From Trichobilharzia regenti (taxonomy: Eukaryota > Platyhelminthes > Trematoda > Strigeidida > Schistosomatidae), in NCBI GenBank assembly GCA_944472135.2, contig OX235265.1:89436984-89500983 (forward strand): 64,000 bases of DNA. Direction: 5' to 3'. How positions within the stretch are numbered: position 1 is the stretch's first letter; each line of letters starts with the position of its first letter. A model generated the notes under the pieces. The model ran no database searches. It had not been told where the DNA came from and worked only from the letters and a program-made list of their open reading frames with translations. The position numbers and the translations under genes were made by a program. Positions 51,946 to 63,015 of this stretch are shown in pieces.

Positions 51946-52382
51946 TGATTAAAGGAAGTGATGTTCCAAGTTACAAAACAACTCAACCTAAACTGTTTTA
52001 CCATTTCATATACACGTACAGAAGTAGATATTATTCAATATGATCTGTACATAGGATGATTATCTGGACAAAGGCGAAAGAATCATTGAACGTACGGAAA
52101 GTCATGATCATTTTTGTTATTTATATAGTGGAAGCTCATCGAAGGTTCTGATTGGTAGTTGTACCACATCGAGGACTGCGATAAGTTAGAATATATATAT
52201 ATATATACTTTCTATTCACTCTAAAATGAAACATTTTATTGACAAAAGATAGTTGTAAAACTTATTCAAGCAAAAATAGAAAATCTGTCTTATAGACGAA
52301 TACTTTTAGAGACGATAGATGTAAAGAGGAGGAAGACAATACTCTTTTCTTTTTTGCAATTAACATCTTGTCTCTTTTTTAG
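51946..52382. other. No gene recognised; short (AT)n at about 52192-52206
   Basis: Ends in a strong polypyrimidine tract and AG in front of the candidate exon at 52383. Confidence 0.4.
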
Positions 52383-52460
52383 GTTTCCATGAGGCGTGCG
52401 TTTCGTGAAAAAAGGCATAATTTGAGAAGAGACGATATGGTAGCGCAAATTTTAGTCTAA
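52383..52460 (+). CDS. Candidate terminal exon of a plus-strand gene
   Basis: A near-ideal acceptor (ATCTTGTCTCTTTTTTAG) ends at 52382. In phase 0 the exon reads VSMRRAFREKRHNLRRDDMV, AQILV and TAA at 52458-52460, a basic Arg-rich C-terminus. In the phase offered by the 48475 exon it would instead read FHEACVS and stop. AATAAA occurs near 52545 and 52577. No family was recognised. Confidence 0.4.
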   Translation, partial: VSMRRAFREKRHNLRRDDMVAQILV

Positions 52461-53089
52461 AAACAGGTAGTAAAAGGAAATTTAACGAATCTTACAATTA
52501 GTATAAATGTAAAAGTTAGTTAAATGGCTGAAAAAGATTAGTGAAAATAAAGCCACTCCGTGCACTGATGCATATGAAAATAAACATTTTTTGAAGTCAA
52601 CTATCTACTGTAATTTAAGTTATACGTTTTGAGATAAAAATTAGCTGTCTGATAAACTATTGCAATGATCATCTAAGCATTGAGTTCACTGAATAAAACA
52701 CTATCGTAGTTTTATTCTGTTCGCCATACAAGAAATGAATTCACAAAGAAAACTTTTCTGTAAAAGCGACCCTAGACTATTAAATGGTTAAAGCTGTTAT
52801 TGAAAGGTTAATTCATGAAGCGTTACATTATACTTTTGGAAGTAGAATTGTCTGTGAAATTGTGGTACTTGGAAGACTAAAGAAATACTGAGGAGGTTCT
52901 GCCATTTATCTGGAATGTATATGTTACTTCAATTTGGACATAGTACTCAGGTTGTTATCTAAACGAATAATGAAAGCTTCGCACTTAGGCTATTTAGCTC
53001 AGACCACGAGACCCCACCAGCATACATATGAATCATAGTTCATGAACATTCTTCCTAGTCCTTACAATTTCAGCTATACAAAACCAATA
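52461..53089. other. No recognisable repeat; possible 3' UTR at the left
   Basis: AATAAA hexamers near 52545 and 52577 would serve the exon at 52383. The rest is unrecognised. Confidence 0.4.
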
Positions 53090-53475
53090 CTTGAAAATTA
53101 ATCCGATGCTCACAGACGACTGCTCCTAATCAGGTAATTAGTTACCTGGGCTTCTAGTGGGAAGTCGTGATTAGTAGGATACAGCAGGTTGAGTTTGAGG
53201 ATAAATGATCACTAAAGACATTGGTTAGAGGTCACGCTATGTCGTGAATTGTCAGAAGTAAGAATTGATGGGCTGGCCACTGGATCAGATCCCAGTGGCT
53301 TAATAGTCTACGAGCTCGCTAGCCTTGTCACCAGAAGGTCCTGGTTCGAACGCTAGCGGTGGGTGCCTACTGCTGAAGTAGAGTCCCAAACTAGGACGGA
53401 GGAAACAGCTACCCAGTACTCCCAGGTTTTCGAGTGGTTCTTTAACCAATATCAGCTCATGATGAATTTCTCTAA
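53090..53475 (+). repeat. tRNA-like hammerhead repeat, core broken by insertions
   Basis: Full-length order from GATGCTCACAGACGACTG to the tail ATCAGCTCATGATGAA. The core has gained three bases (CTGAAGTAGAGTCC) and the 3' side reads GGACGGAGGAAAC, so the ribozyme is inactive. Confidence 0.7.
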
Positions 53476-53664
53476 CCAATTGTTGATTTGTTGTTTAAAG
53501 ATTTCTTTATTTTTACTTATGGCGCCTCTGTCTTTTTAATCCATGTTTTGATACCGTCACCTACACATTTTTAAACAACGAACTGCTTCATTTTCTTGAA
53601 CTTTTGCAAAGTAATTTGGGGAAACGCCGAATGTGATAACAAGTAATTTATCTATGTATAGATT

Positions 53665-54250
53665 TAAAAGGTTCTTCGTCAAAAGCGGGATCTGGAAAGT
53701 CAAGGAAGATATTCATTATTCTGAAATCAGTATAGAAATCAGCTGTGCTTAGCATAATGAACAAGATCTCAAGTTTGAACACTAGTTTCAAGTCCATCAG
53801 TGTTTCTATATGGTTCAGAGACTTGGTGCAGACCCCTTGAAGTATCATTTCCGGCAAGTACCAGACTTTTATCAACCACTGCCTCCATTCTATAGTTAAG
53901 ATTAAATGGTAAGCCAGAAAAGATCAGTAACTGGGATCTCCGTATACGAACCAGCCAGGAACCTATTGTCCAATGAATTTACAGAAGGAAAATGAGTTGG
54001 ATTGGATATGCTCCGAGATTGTCAAGTGTCGTCATGCGCAGTCCAGATCCTCGAGTGAAATCCATATGAGCAATGAATACTCGGATATGGGTCCAAGAGT
54101 GACCTAGAGGAAATCATGACAGTAGGATATAATAGAGTTTAAGGAATCGTGAAGCCAGCTAAATAGTACTGCAGAAAACAGACCAAAATGGAGATGTTTC
54201 GCTGATGTCCTATTTTTCACTCAAAGCCGAAAATGATAACAATAATTGGA
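53665..54250 (+). mobile_element. RTE LINE 3' end, diverged
   Basis: GGATCTGGAAAGTCAAGGAA, TCAAGTCCATCAGTGTTTCT, ATATGGTTCAGAGACTTGG, RxPGTYCPMNLQKENELDWI-like coding, and the tail TATTTTTCACTCAAAGCCGA, AAATGATAACAATAATT. Confidence 0.65.
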
Positions 54251-54564
54251 TTTCAACGCTAAGTTGATTGTTTTCTGTAAATTTGTCTTGTATATGGATC
54301 TTGAAGCATTGTAGAAGTCAACTTTTTGACTTTTCCTCATGATACGATTTGTGGTTGGTGACTTACGACACCTGTTTTATAAGAGTCAGTAAAGTCATCA
54401 GACTTGACTTGTTGATTTAGTCACCTTGGTATTCACTCTGTGCCTATAAAATGCAAAGACTTATGAGAACTCTATATGCGCATGTGAGATTATATATGCA
54501 TGCAAATTGGTAAGGGCAATAAGATGCTATGCAATACTTTTGTAATCACTGAAACAAGATATTA
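54251..54564. other. No recognisable gene or repeat
   Basis: Nothing recognised on either strand. Confidence 0.4.
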
Positions 54565-55010
54565 TGACTTTGATTGGAGACTAGTCACTGACTTGTGCAG
54601 TGTGTTTAGTCCTTTGTTTGGTGCAGACTGAATTCTATCGTCAGTCAAGTTTGCAATGTGGCCACCAACAAGCTAGGTAGTTTGACATCACGATGCACTG
54701 TGAATTGTTGATATTAGATGGTTTGAGGCAATCGGCCACAGGAAGCCTAGCTTGACCTAGGTTTTGTGCTAGTTGGCGCTCACCAGTCAGCAAGGCATAT
54801 CTGCAACCTTGAGGGAACTCATGTCTCTTCTGAGATTCTAACCCTCCTCATCCAGTACTGAAGTCAGGGACGTTGTCACTTAGCTGTTCGGGCTCACGAC
54901 TGACCTGCCATAGGATCGTATTGGATGAATGTCAACTAACATGAAACCTAGATGAAGCAGGGCTTCCTGTGGCTGATTTCCTCCAACCATCTAATATCAA
55001 CAGGACATTC
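54565..55010. repeat. Foldback-family repeat, with inverted core
   Basis: The left arm starts TTGATTGGAGACTAGTCACT and includes TTTGTTTGGTGCAGACTG. The tRNA-like part is minus-oriented here (CTTCTGAGATTCTAACCCTC). A plus-oriented partial duplicate follows (CATGAAACCTAGATGAAGCA to ACCATCTAATATCAACAGG). The right terminus is missing. Confidence 0.65.
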
Positions 55011-55309
55011 TGAAATTCATTTTCCACCGCATATGAGATATGCATTTCTGAGAGATATTAGCTTAAACAGTAATGCTCACAAGTGTGTTTATGCTTTAAA
55101 TAGCCTAAAAATTTGCCATTTTCCAATGCAATTACTTCTTTGAATTACAACGAAACTCATATTTAGATGAATGCGACTGATGTTGATATCAAAAAACGAA
55201 TAGTTTCCAGTCTAATTTCAAACATCTTTCAGTGCTTTAATACATATTTATCATGTATTTGAAGTATAATAAACATCAAAATAAGTGGAATAGTTTTAAC
55301 TAAAAGTCA
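55011..55309. other. No recognisable gene or repeat
   Basis: Nothing recognised on either strand. Confidence 0.4.
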
Positions 55310-55640
55310 CTCCTCAGCTGACATCACCTGAAAACTTACTGTAAACAAAAGATTATTACACTACTGATCATGAATTGAATTCATGTAGAGAATTATTGAA
55401 AACCAGAAAGCACTTGTTTCGTCCCTATTCAGGGATCACCAACTGTGCATAACCACGACACTACTAAGCATAGTGGATCATTTGTAATCAAAAGTTTCTA
55501 ACTGCCTACTTCTAAAGATTTCCAAACAAGGGCTAAACAACTGTCGAGTACTACACTCCGCCCCTGTCAGTTGGTTTCCAATTGTTCTCTAACTGAAGTC
55601 ACTTCGTGTTTGCTTCTGAAATCAATCAAGTTCCTGCCAT
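55310..55640. repeat. Inverted pair of degraded hammerhead repeat pieces
   Basis: Minus piece: AGCTGACATCACCTGAAAAC, AGAGAATTATTGAAAACCAG, GCACTTGTTTCGTCCCTATT. Plus piece from about 55500: CTTCTAAAGATTTCCAAACA, AGGGCTAAACAACTGTCGAG, TACTACAC and GTTCTCTAACTGAAGTCA. No intact core. Confidence 0.5.
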
Positions 55641-55863
55641 CAAGTAATTAAAAAAGATTATTTCAAGAAATTTGTTGCCTTTAATTCAGAGACTTTCAAG
55701 ATTTTTCCAGCCTCAACGTCAGATAGACAAAAGGAATAAACTAGTTGATTTCAAAGACCAGCAGTTTTTTTTCCTTCAGTTTCCAAACACAATAGGATAA
55801 ATGTGGTTTTAGGAATCCCAAACTGGAAAGCAACAATTCTCTGTTGCTTGTTATTTTACAAAC

Positions 55864-55865
<2 letters not shown>

Positions 55866-55898
<33 letters not shown>

Positions 55899-55912
55899 TA
55901 TATATATATAAT
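55866..55912. repeat. (TA)n microsatellite
   Basis: A long alternating TA run with one short interruption. Confidence 0.9.
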
Positions 55913-56644
55913 AATTCATAAGATTATTAAGAAATATGTCAAAAATAATTTCTATATATGTTTTACTATGTTTTGTTTCTCTGAGGAGCAGGAATACAAA
56001 ATATGTTTTCGCTTCTTCTTCTCCTTCCAAAAATTGAAATACGATACCACCTCTCTAAAAATGCTTACAACACTGATAACCAGTTTGAATGATTCTTGTT
56101 ATGATACGAAGAAAGTTGGTGGGGAGGGGTGGAAACTGAGAGAGAAGGAGAGAGTAAGTCTGTGTGTGTGTGTGTGTGAAGCAGAGTGAGGTAGCAAATG
56201 AATTATGAATAAGCTGATATCCTCTCTTGTTTCATTGAAACACCTACCCGTTAATACAAACAATAATCATGCATATATAACCTGCTATGAAATGACATAA
56301 TCTATACTACTACTACTACTACTACTATTACCAGCGATAAGAACAACACTTGTGTGTTCAAGGAGAATACACAAGAGAATTCAATTTTGTACAGTTTATC
56401 TTGGTTATCATGTTACACACTTAACAGTAATAATTGAATTATGATGAGTTGGTTGATCTTAACACAGTGTGTTTATAAAGTAATGAAGATTGATCACCTT
56501 TACAATTATGATTATTATTATTGCTGTTATTTGAAATTTGTAATACAATCCAGAATAACACAAAAAAGGCATACTAATATGACATTTATTGATAGTACAG
56601 AGTAATACAGATGAAATAAGTATTTTATTCCATTTGAAATATGT
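55913..56644. other. No gene; microsatellites
   Basis: (TG)n at about 56160-56178 and (CTA)n at about 56305-56327. The frame at 55968-56189 is a chance frame ending in the (TG)n. Confidence 0.5.
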
Positions 56645-56920
56645 TAGACTTCGTTAGTAAGTAGGCAGCTGTTTCTTCGTCCCTGTTCAGGACTTCTCAT
56701 CAGCCAGAGATTGTCGAATTCAGTACCATTCAGCCAATTACACACATATGGTCCGGTGCAGGATTCCTGACAGACTCACTTCTAAACCTCTCCTAGATGG
56801 TAGCGAACCCGGTAAGGAAGGATGTTTGAGCGTGAGACTGGAAACCTCACTCAGTGAATTAACATCACTGCTACTGAAACTTTAAAGACTGAAGCCCTAT
56901 GTTACACTGTGAAAGTTTCG
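56645..56920. repeat. Degraded hammerhead piece (minus) followed by SINE family B (plus)
   Basis: 56645-56735 on the minus strand: GGCTGATGAGAAGTCCTGAA, CAGGGACGAAGAAACAGC. From about 56730 a diverged family B SINE: GGTAGCGAACCCGGTAAGGA, AAACTTTAAAGACTGAAGCC, CTATGTTACACTGTGAAAG. Confidence 0.55.
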
Positions 56921-56939
56921 TAGTTTATAGCTCTACATT

Positions 56940-57960
56940 CTGCGCATTAAGTTTTGAATATGGTTAACAAGTCAGATACCCACCAGGATTCATCGATAAG
57001 AATATCGAACCGAAGCACAAACTCCACAAAAACCTAGATTTCAAGAGAGATTTAACCTGCAACATTCTTAAAGGAAGAATTTCGCCGTCTTCGAGAAGAA
57101 CATTCTTCTCAGAATCACTTGGAGTAGTGTTCTTCAATTGCCCATTGGTCTGAAAGATTTCGCATCTATCCTCTTCTGTGTGCATATGTCAATTCACCTT
57201 TTGATAGGGAGCCAGGTACATTGGTCGTTTAATACATATCCTGTCTAAGAATAGTTCAAGAATACTATCCCTCATAGCTGCAGAAATGTAGTCGTGGCTC
57301 CTTTAGGAGTGAGATAATCGAAGACCTTGTCAGCATTGGTCATTCCATCTTAACAAACGCCTCCTTTAAGGTAATCTTCAACGTAAAGTATAACCTGCTG
57401 AAGTCAATACGTTTTCGTCTCCTTTGTACTCTTGAAGCCTTAGTCATTCATTTCAAAAAACTGGAGCAATGCATACAGAAGAAAATTATCCAACTACTTC
57501 TACTATCATGGCGACAACCATGTTGATTTCTACTAACTTGATTTTTGTGTGCTCATATTTCCAACGCCTTATAACTCTCGTATCTCCTCACAACTCTTAC
57601 GTAACTTCATATTTTGCTTCGTTTGTATGTACATTTTGGCCACAAGTCACTTATTAAATTATTCATCTTAATCCGCAATTACAATACACTTGTTCAATTA
57701 CTTTCATGCATCGACAACTCGTCACTAGTGCCTCTTACCAATCTTCAACCCCCCCCCACTCATGTTACAATTTGATTATTCATTACATCTTTGGAAATGC
57801 TTCGATGACGTAAGCAATAACTGGAATTTTTATTCTTATCAGACAAACCTAATGTACACACACATACAAAAATAATTATATATATATATATATAATAATT
57901 ACGATTGTACAGGTAAGCGAATGAATTCGCCAAAAAGAGACTCTTGGCCGAACTACTTGT
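56940..57960 (+). mobile_element. Penelope-like element 3' half
   Basis: Same family as 23551-24610: PPGFIDKNIEPKHKLHKNLD-like coding, NILKGRISPSSRRTFFSESL, VVFFNCPLV, then GARYIGRLIHILSKN, ILSLIAAEM, NKRLL, and the end after PAEVNTFSS. It ends with MHTEENYPTTS in a shifted frame. Stops near 56955 and elsewhere. The 3' UTR is shared with 24156-24610. Confidence 0.75.
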
Positions 57961-58262
57961 TTTATGTTTTCATTAATGTCTGGATGGGGATTATTCATGA
58001 AAAAGTTAGGAACTTGATTTTTCGTGCTCGCTCATGAACATCTCCCAGTATGGCTAGATAAGGTGTAGTAAAATCCATCAACAGTTCGACATTGGACCAT
58101 TTGGTGAAAACCGGCCGCAAAGCCAGCGTTGAAGAATCCTTCTCTTTAATCTCCCGGGTACCTAAATCATCGAAACACCGCATGCTCCATACAGCTGAGG
58201 CCATTGCCATTTGCCTCAAACAACCAGTGCTCTGTTTTCAAAAGAAGTAAGTCCAGCTAGCC
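57961..58262 (+). mobile_element. Penelope-like GIY-YIG fragment, another subfamily
   Basis: Plus-strand reading: EHLPVWLDKV, a stop, then RKASVEESFSLISRVPKSSK-type coding, HRMLHTAEAIAICLKQPVLC, FQKK. This is the end of the endonuclease domain. An equally long minus-strand frame here is only its shadow. Confidence 0.65.
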
Positions 58263-58789
58263 ACTACTACTGCCCTGACTGGCCTTCAGTAGAGACTATA
58301 AATTCATGAATTTGTAATATTATCTTTCCTAATTCACTGACATTCAGCTTATTTTATGTTGATGCTATTGAGCTGTAATCTATCAATATTATTGATTTGA
58401 TGTTATTTAGACAAGATTAACGTTGTTCATAGCACTAATTCATTCATTCATTCACTATAATGTATATATAATTCTAAGCCTGACGATGAAATTATCGAAA
58501 AGAGTACTCTTTGTTCAGTATTCATTCTTTTAAACAAGTTAGAAGACTGAATGGCTGCCTAAAGTCAGTAGGTTATTTCCGAATATTGTCTCATAATCGT
58601 TAGCATTCATTAGAAGTGATGATATGCACTCTCGAAAGATACGATGTTCATCGTAGCAAAATACTTAGACTGAAGAAAATTTCTCTATGAACAATCTGTG
58701 AATAAGATTGATAATTATTTGAATGTTTTTAAACTAGTTTTATAATCATTACCGTTCTAATATTTGCATATAGTCTCACAGAAACTCAA
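58263..58789. other. No recognisable gene or repeat
   Basis: Nothing recognised on either strand. Confidence 0.4.
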
Positions 58790-59320
58790 AGACGTGTAGG
58801 GAAAAACTAACGAATTGACTGAAGAGGCTGACAGGCAGCAAATACAGGACTCCAGTTAAACATAGAGATGGTGGAGGTGATGAAGGTAACCACCAACCAA
58901 CAGCAGCAGCAACAAAAACAACAACGAGCACCAATCACCATCAACGGAAGAGATTTGACAGAGGTTACCTCCTTCACTTATCTGGTTAAGAAGCACGGTT
59001 TGAACCACAGGTCAACGGATAAAGACGCCTTCATCAAACTGAAAGCTGCTAGGAAATCTGATGCTGTCCTCCGCCTTAGCATAAAGAGCAAGATTCGAAT
59101 TTTTAACACAAATATTGAGTCAGTCAGTCAGTCAGTTCATCTATGTGGGTCAGAAACTTGCACTGCGTGTCAGTAACGAAAAGGATTTCCGACAGGATAT
59201 TGCAGACTTATATCAACAGCTTCCAACTTTGATGGCGCCATATTGAAGACCAAATGGCCAGTCAGAAAGAATCAGCAACAAGGAACTCTGCCTGGCTGGG
59301 GACAAACCAACTTATTATTT
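58790..59320 (+). mobile_element. RTE LINE fragment (post-RT region)
   Basis: The frame (58868-59176) reads MVEVMKVTTNQQQQQQKQQR, APITINGRDLTEVTSFTYLV, then KLKAARKSDAVLRLSIKSKI, RIFNTNIESVSQSV and LCGSETCTACQ. It carries the Gln-run and GSETW hallmarks of this RTE family. The end and tail are lost. Confidence 0.8.
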
Positions 59321-61539
59321 TGGAATAGTGTTACAGATTTTATCAAGCTATAACCTGCTTTGACATTGTTGGAATATAAATACTGACTGAGTGTGACTAG
59401 CAGAAGTTTGGCAGGCTATAGCGAATAAAGAATTGATTTTTTTTCCTTCGTTCAGACTCAGAACATGTGTTCTGGTCGTCACAATTATGCTCACACAAAG
59501 TGGTGCTGATTGTTATTCACCAGTAAACTAAACAAGACCTCCTTGATTTGTTTAACATTTAAGTGCTAATGCCTCCCAACATGTGACATCATTGAGTATC
59601 GTGGATTAAGAATTTCATGAAGGTATCTGTTCTGTAGAGACATCAAGATATGTCGTGTATAAATGGTGTCAACTAGCAAACCAGAAAATCGCCTTTTTCT
59701 AACTTTGATTTTGAATTTTCTACATACTTTCTCTTGTGTTTAAGGGCATCTGTTATATTATTATTATTTTTTTGTCCTTTTGTGTTCCAAGTAGGAAGCA
59801 TAGGGTATCATGGTTGAGTTTTGCAGTCCCAATAACATTGTGTTTTCTATAGGACGAGCTTGTTAGCCTTACGTACAACTTTCTCTCTTTAAGGGGCATG
59901 CAGCCAGATAAGCGAGGCTTAGGAATATATCTTCCAGGGAGTGAATACCAGACTATCTGCGGCTTGGGTGCACAAGTATTCTGCTTTTGAAACACTGATG
60001 TACATTTAACGGACATCACATCTGCATAAATCTCCTTTCGTCATCCTTAAAGTTTTAATTTATTAAGTGCAGTTACATTTTGTTTTTTATTTAGGAGAAG
60101 AAGAAATACACATCATGAAATAGGCTGATCGATCGACTCTCAATTAGAAAGCTACTCATGCATTATTCTAATGCATATATTTATGTATATTTTAAAAAAA
60201 AGAAACAAGCATGTACTAATGGGATTTTTCCACGGCAAATTATTCTTCCCATTGTTATCATTATTATTATTATTATTATTACTCTGTGATGAACATTCTT
60301 AGAAATGACAAAAGAATATGCAGTTTTATCCCCTCTTTTCTAATTACTATTGTTATTCTAATATACATATATACATATATATATATATATATGCATTTTT
60401 TCCCAACTCTTATATGATTCATTTCTAATAATTTATTCACAAGATGACCGAAGGTAGAGAGCAACGTGGGGAGGAAAAAATAGAGGGACAATGAGGGCAC
60501 AGTGGGATGGAGAGAGATAGCAAGAGAGAGAGAGAGCTACAAGAGCTGATGAGATGAATGACAAGCAAATGTATATATGAAATGGGAAAGAAAAAACTGA
60601 CAAATGCATAAAATGAATAGTATTATTATTAATAATAATAGTAATTATAATGTCACAATATTACGACAAACTAATAAATTAATTAGATTTATTAATTATT
60701 GATTTATATATCCACCCATCCATCTATCTATCTGTCTATGCATCCTTACATTCATTGAACATTCATTGAATACTATCCGAAAAAGCGAAGTAAAAAGAAA
60801 AAATATGCATTAAAAATGTGAAGTTTCCCGCCCCCTCCCCCCCGTCGAAACTCTCCACCCTATTTTTTCCCGTTTCATCGACATTTCATTCCGTTTCCCT
60901 GTGAAATGACTGAGTCGCTTTTTTGTTTGGTATTGTATGAATGATTCTGCTTTATTATGATTTCTCTTAAGGTTGCTTTAGACTAATCAGGAGAAATGAG
61001 TGCATCCGATTAACCAGTTGATCGATGAGACGACAGGCTTTTTTGTTCCCTTTCTCTCTCTCAATGATTTCTGAATTTTGTCGAGTTTCCCTTTTATTGT
61101 CATTACTGTTATTATTAGTACTAATAATATCATCACTTTCACTATTGTCAATATTATTACTACCAATAATAATATTTATACTTGGTCGCGTTATTGTCAC
61201 TGAGGATCAGATTATATATATATTCGTATCTGAATTCTCGATACTTTTCGGATTCAAACAGATTCTATTCTAAGCAAAGAATAACCGTATTATTGATAAT
61301 AATAATAATAATGTTAGTCACTTATTGAAAACGACACGAAAGCCTACACAACAACTAACTAACAAACTGACAGTTCATTACGTTGATAGATAGATAGATT
61401 ATCTTTTGTTTTAATTCTCCAGAAAACATGTATACTACTACCTATTCTTAGTAAGTAGTGTGAATGAATGAAAGTTAACTACAATAGGACAATCATATGA
61501 GTTAGAAATTTATGAACAAAGTAATTGTGTGTATTTATG
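59321..61539. other. No gene recognised; simple repeats
   Basis: (ATT)n at about 60255-60282, (TA)n at about 60361-60391, (AG)n at about 60518-60536, and mixed (ATT)/(ATA) runs at 60620-61310. Frames on both strands here are low-complexity and unsupported. Confidence 0.5.
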
Positions 61540-62115
61540 AAATAAAGGGTTTTAAGTTGGGTCTAGTTGGGGACCCTTCATCAGTAGGCACCCACACTCC
61601 ACGAAGGATCAAGGCGAGAAACTTCAGGTTATGAGGAGATTTCATTGGTCTGTTAGCCACTAAGATAGAATCCAAAAGACAAACCATGAATCTAACTTTT
61701 TTCATTTTGTGATTTTCATTGCTACCACCTTCCAACTTCATCAGCAAGGATTTCCTCACACACTGACCTGATGCACTCCAGCGGTCACAGCTTCTAGTTA
61801 GAACTCCAGGCGACTTAATCCTGTAGTCACTCACTAATGAGCATGAGATTTATTTCTGAGGGCTGGTTTGAAGGCTGGATATGAAGCTAAAATTCACAAA
61901 TCGAGAGACGTGAGGATTTACTGTCCGTTGGAATACGCCCTGGTGACTGTATGGTCAACTAGCTGTCTTCATAAGACAGAGGTCTTGGGTTCGTTCCCTG
62001 GTAGCAACTTATAGGCAGGGTCTGTTGAAGAGTTCGAAGAACGGATGAAACAGCTGCCCAGTATTCCGTGGTGGTTCTCATTAGTTCTCAAACTGATATC
62101 ATTCTGTGATCAAAT
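61540..62115. repeat. Inverted pair of degraded hammerhead repeats
   Basis: Minus copy 61540-61845: on the minus strand GCCTACTGATGAAGGGTCCC, CAACTAGACCCAAC. Plus copy 61925-62115: GCCCTGGTGACTGTATGGTC, GGTTCGTTCCCTGG, GGGTCTGTTGAAGAGTTCGA, AGAACGGATGAAACAGC, ending CAAACTGATATCATTCTGTG. Confidence 0.6.
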
Positions 62116-62149
62116 CTGAAATGATAATGTATTAGCTGTGTTGAATGTA

Positions 62150-63015
62150 ATGTTTTTCAATATCACACAAAATCGAAGATTTACAAGCGAAAACCGACAA
62201 ACTGGTCGAAGAGGCAGCCGGAGAAGACGGGACTCCATGTGAACATAGACAAGACGAAGGTTATGAAAATAAACAACCAACAACAACAGAAACAACATCC
62301 AGTGCCAATCACCACCAACGGGAGGGATTTGAAAGAGGTTACGTCATTCACTTCATTATCCAGGGAGCATCGTCTCAACTACAGGAGGAACGGACGAAAA
62401 TATCAAATCGAGCGATAATCGGAAGGCTAGAAACGCTTTCATTAACCTGAAACCAATTTGGAAATCTTCGTCACTCAGCCAGAATCAACAACAAAATTCG
62501 GTCGGATTTTCAATACAAACGTCAAGTCAGTCAGTTCTTCTTTACGGATGAGAAACTTGGCGGCCGGGTCACAAAGAGTATTTCCAACAGCCTGTTGCAG
62601 ACCAGACCTTTATCAACAACTGTCTCCTCTTTATACTGAAGATCAGATGGCCGGGCTGGAAAGAATCACAACAAGAAACTATGGGAACAAACAAAACAAG
62701 AACTAATCGCCTAACAAAAATGTCGGACAAAGTGGAGATGGATTGGTCACTCTTTGAGGAGGCCACTGGGTGACATCGCGCGCGCGTCAGGCCATTGCTC
62801 GAGTGGAGCCAGGCCGAAAGGGAAGCGGCGAGTTGGTCGTCAGTGCAGTGGTGACATGGAGGGATCGTGTGAAGAGGAGTATGGTCTAACAGTATGGACT
62901 AACATGGACGCAGGTGAAAAGTACAGTAGAAGGAAGACAGAAGCAAGTGGAGAGGTCCATTTTAGGCCGTATGTTCCACTAGGAACCCATGGGAACAATA
63001 GTAATATAATAATAA
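62150..63015 (+). mobile_element. RTE LINE 3' portion
   Basis: CACACAAAATCGAAGATTTA, GTGAACATAGACAAGACGAA, the CAACAACAACAG run, ACGGGAGGGATTTGAAAGAG, then (frame 62458-62706) GRIFNTNVKSVSSSLRMRNL and YTEDQMAGLERITTRNYGNK. The tail reads GTATGTTCCACTAGGAACCC, ATGGGAACAATAGTAATA. It closely matches 27740-28595. Confidence 0.8.

Noticed and set aside
55968..56189. 73-residue frame
   Set aside because: It ends in a (TG)n microsatellite and has no supporting features.
57995..58219. 74-residue minus-strand frame
   Set aside because: The plus strand encodes a recognisable PLE endonuclease end here, so the minus frame is its shadow.
60967..61273. Ser/Leu/Ile-rich and Asn-rich frames on both strands
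   Set aside because: They arise from (ATT)n-type simple repeats; both strands are open for the same reason.
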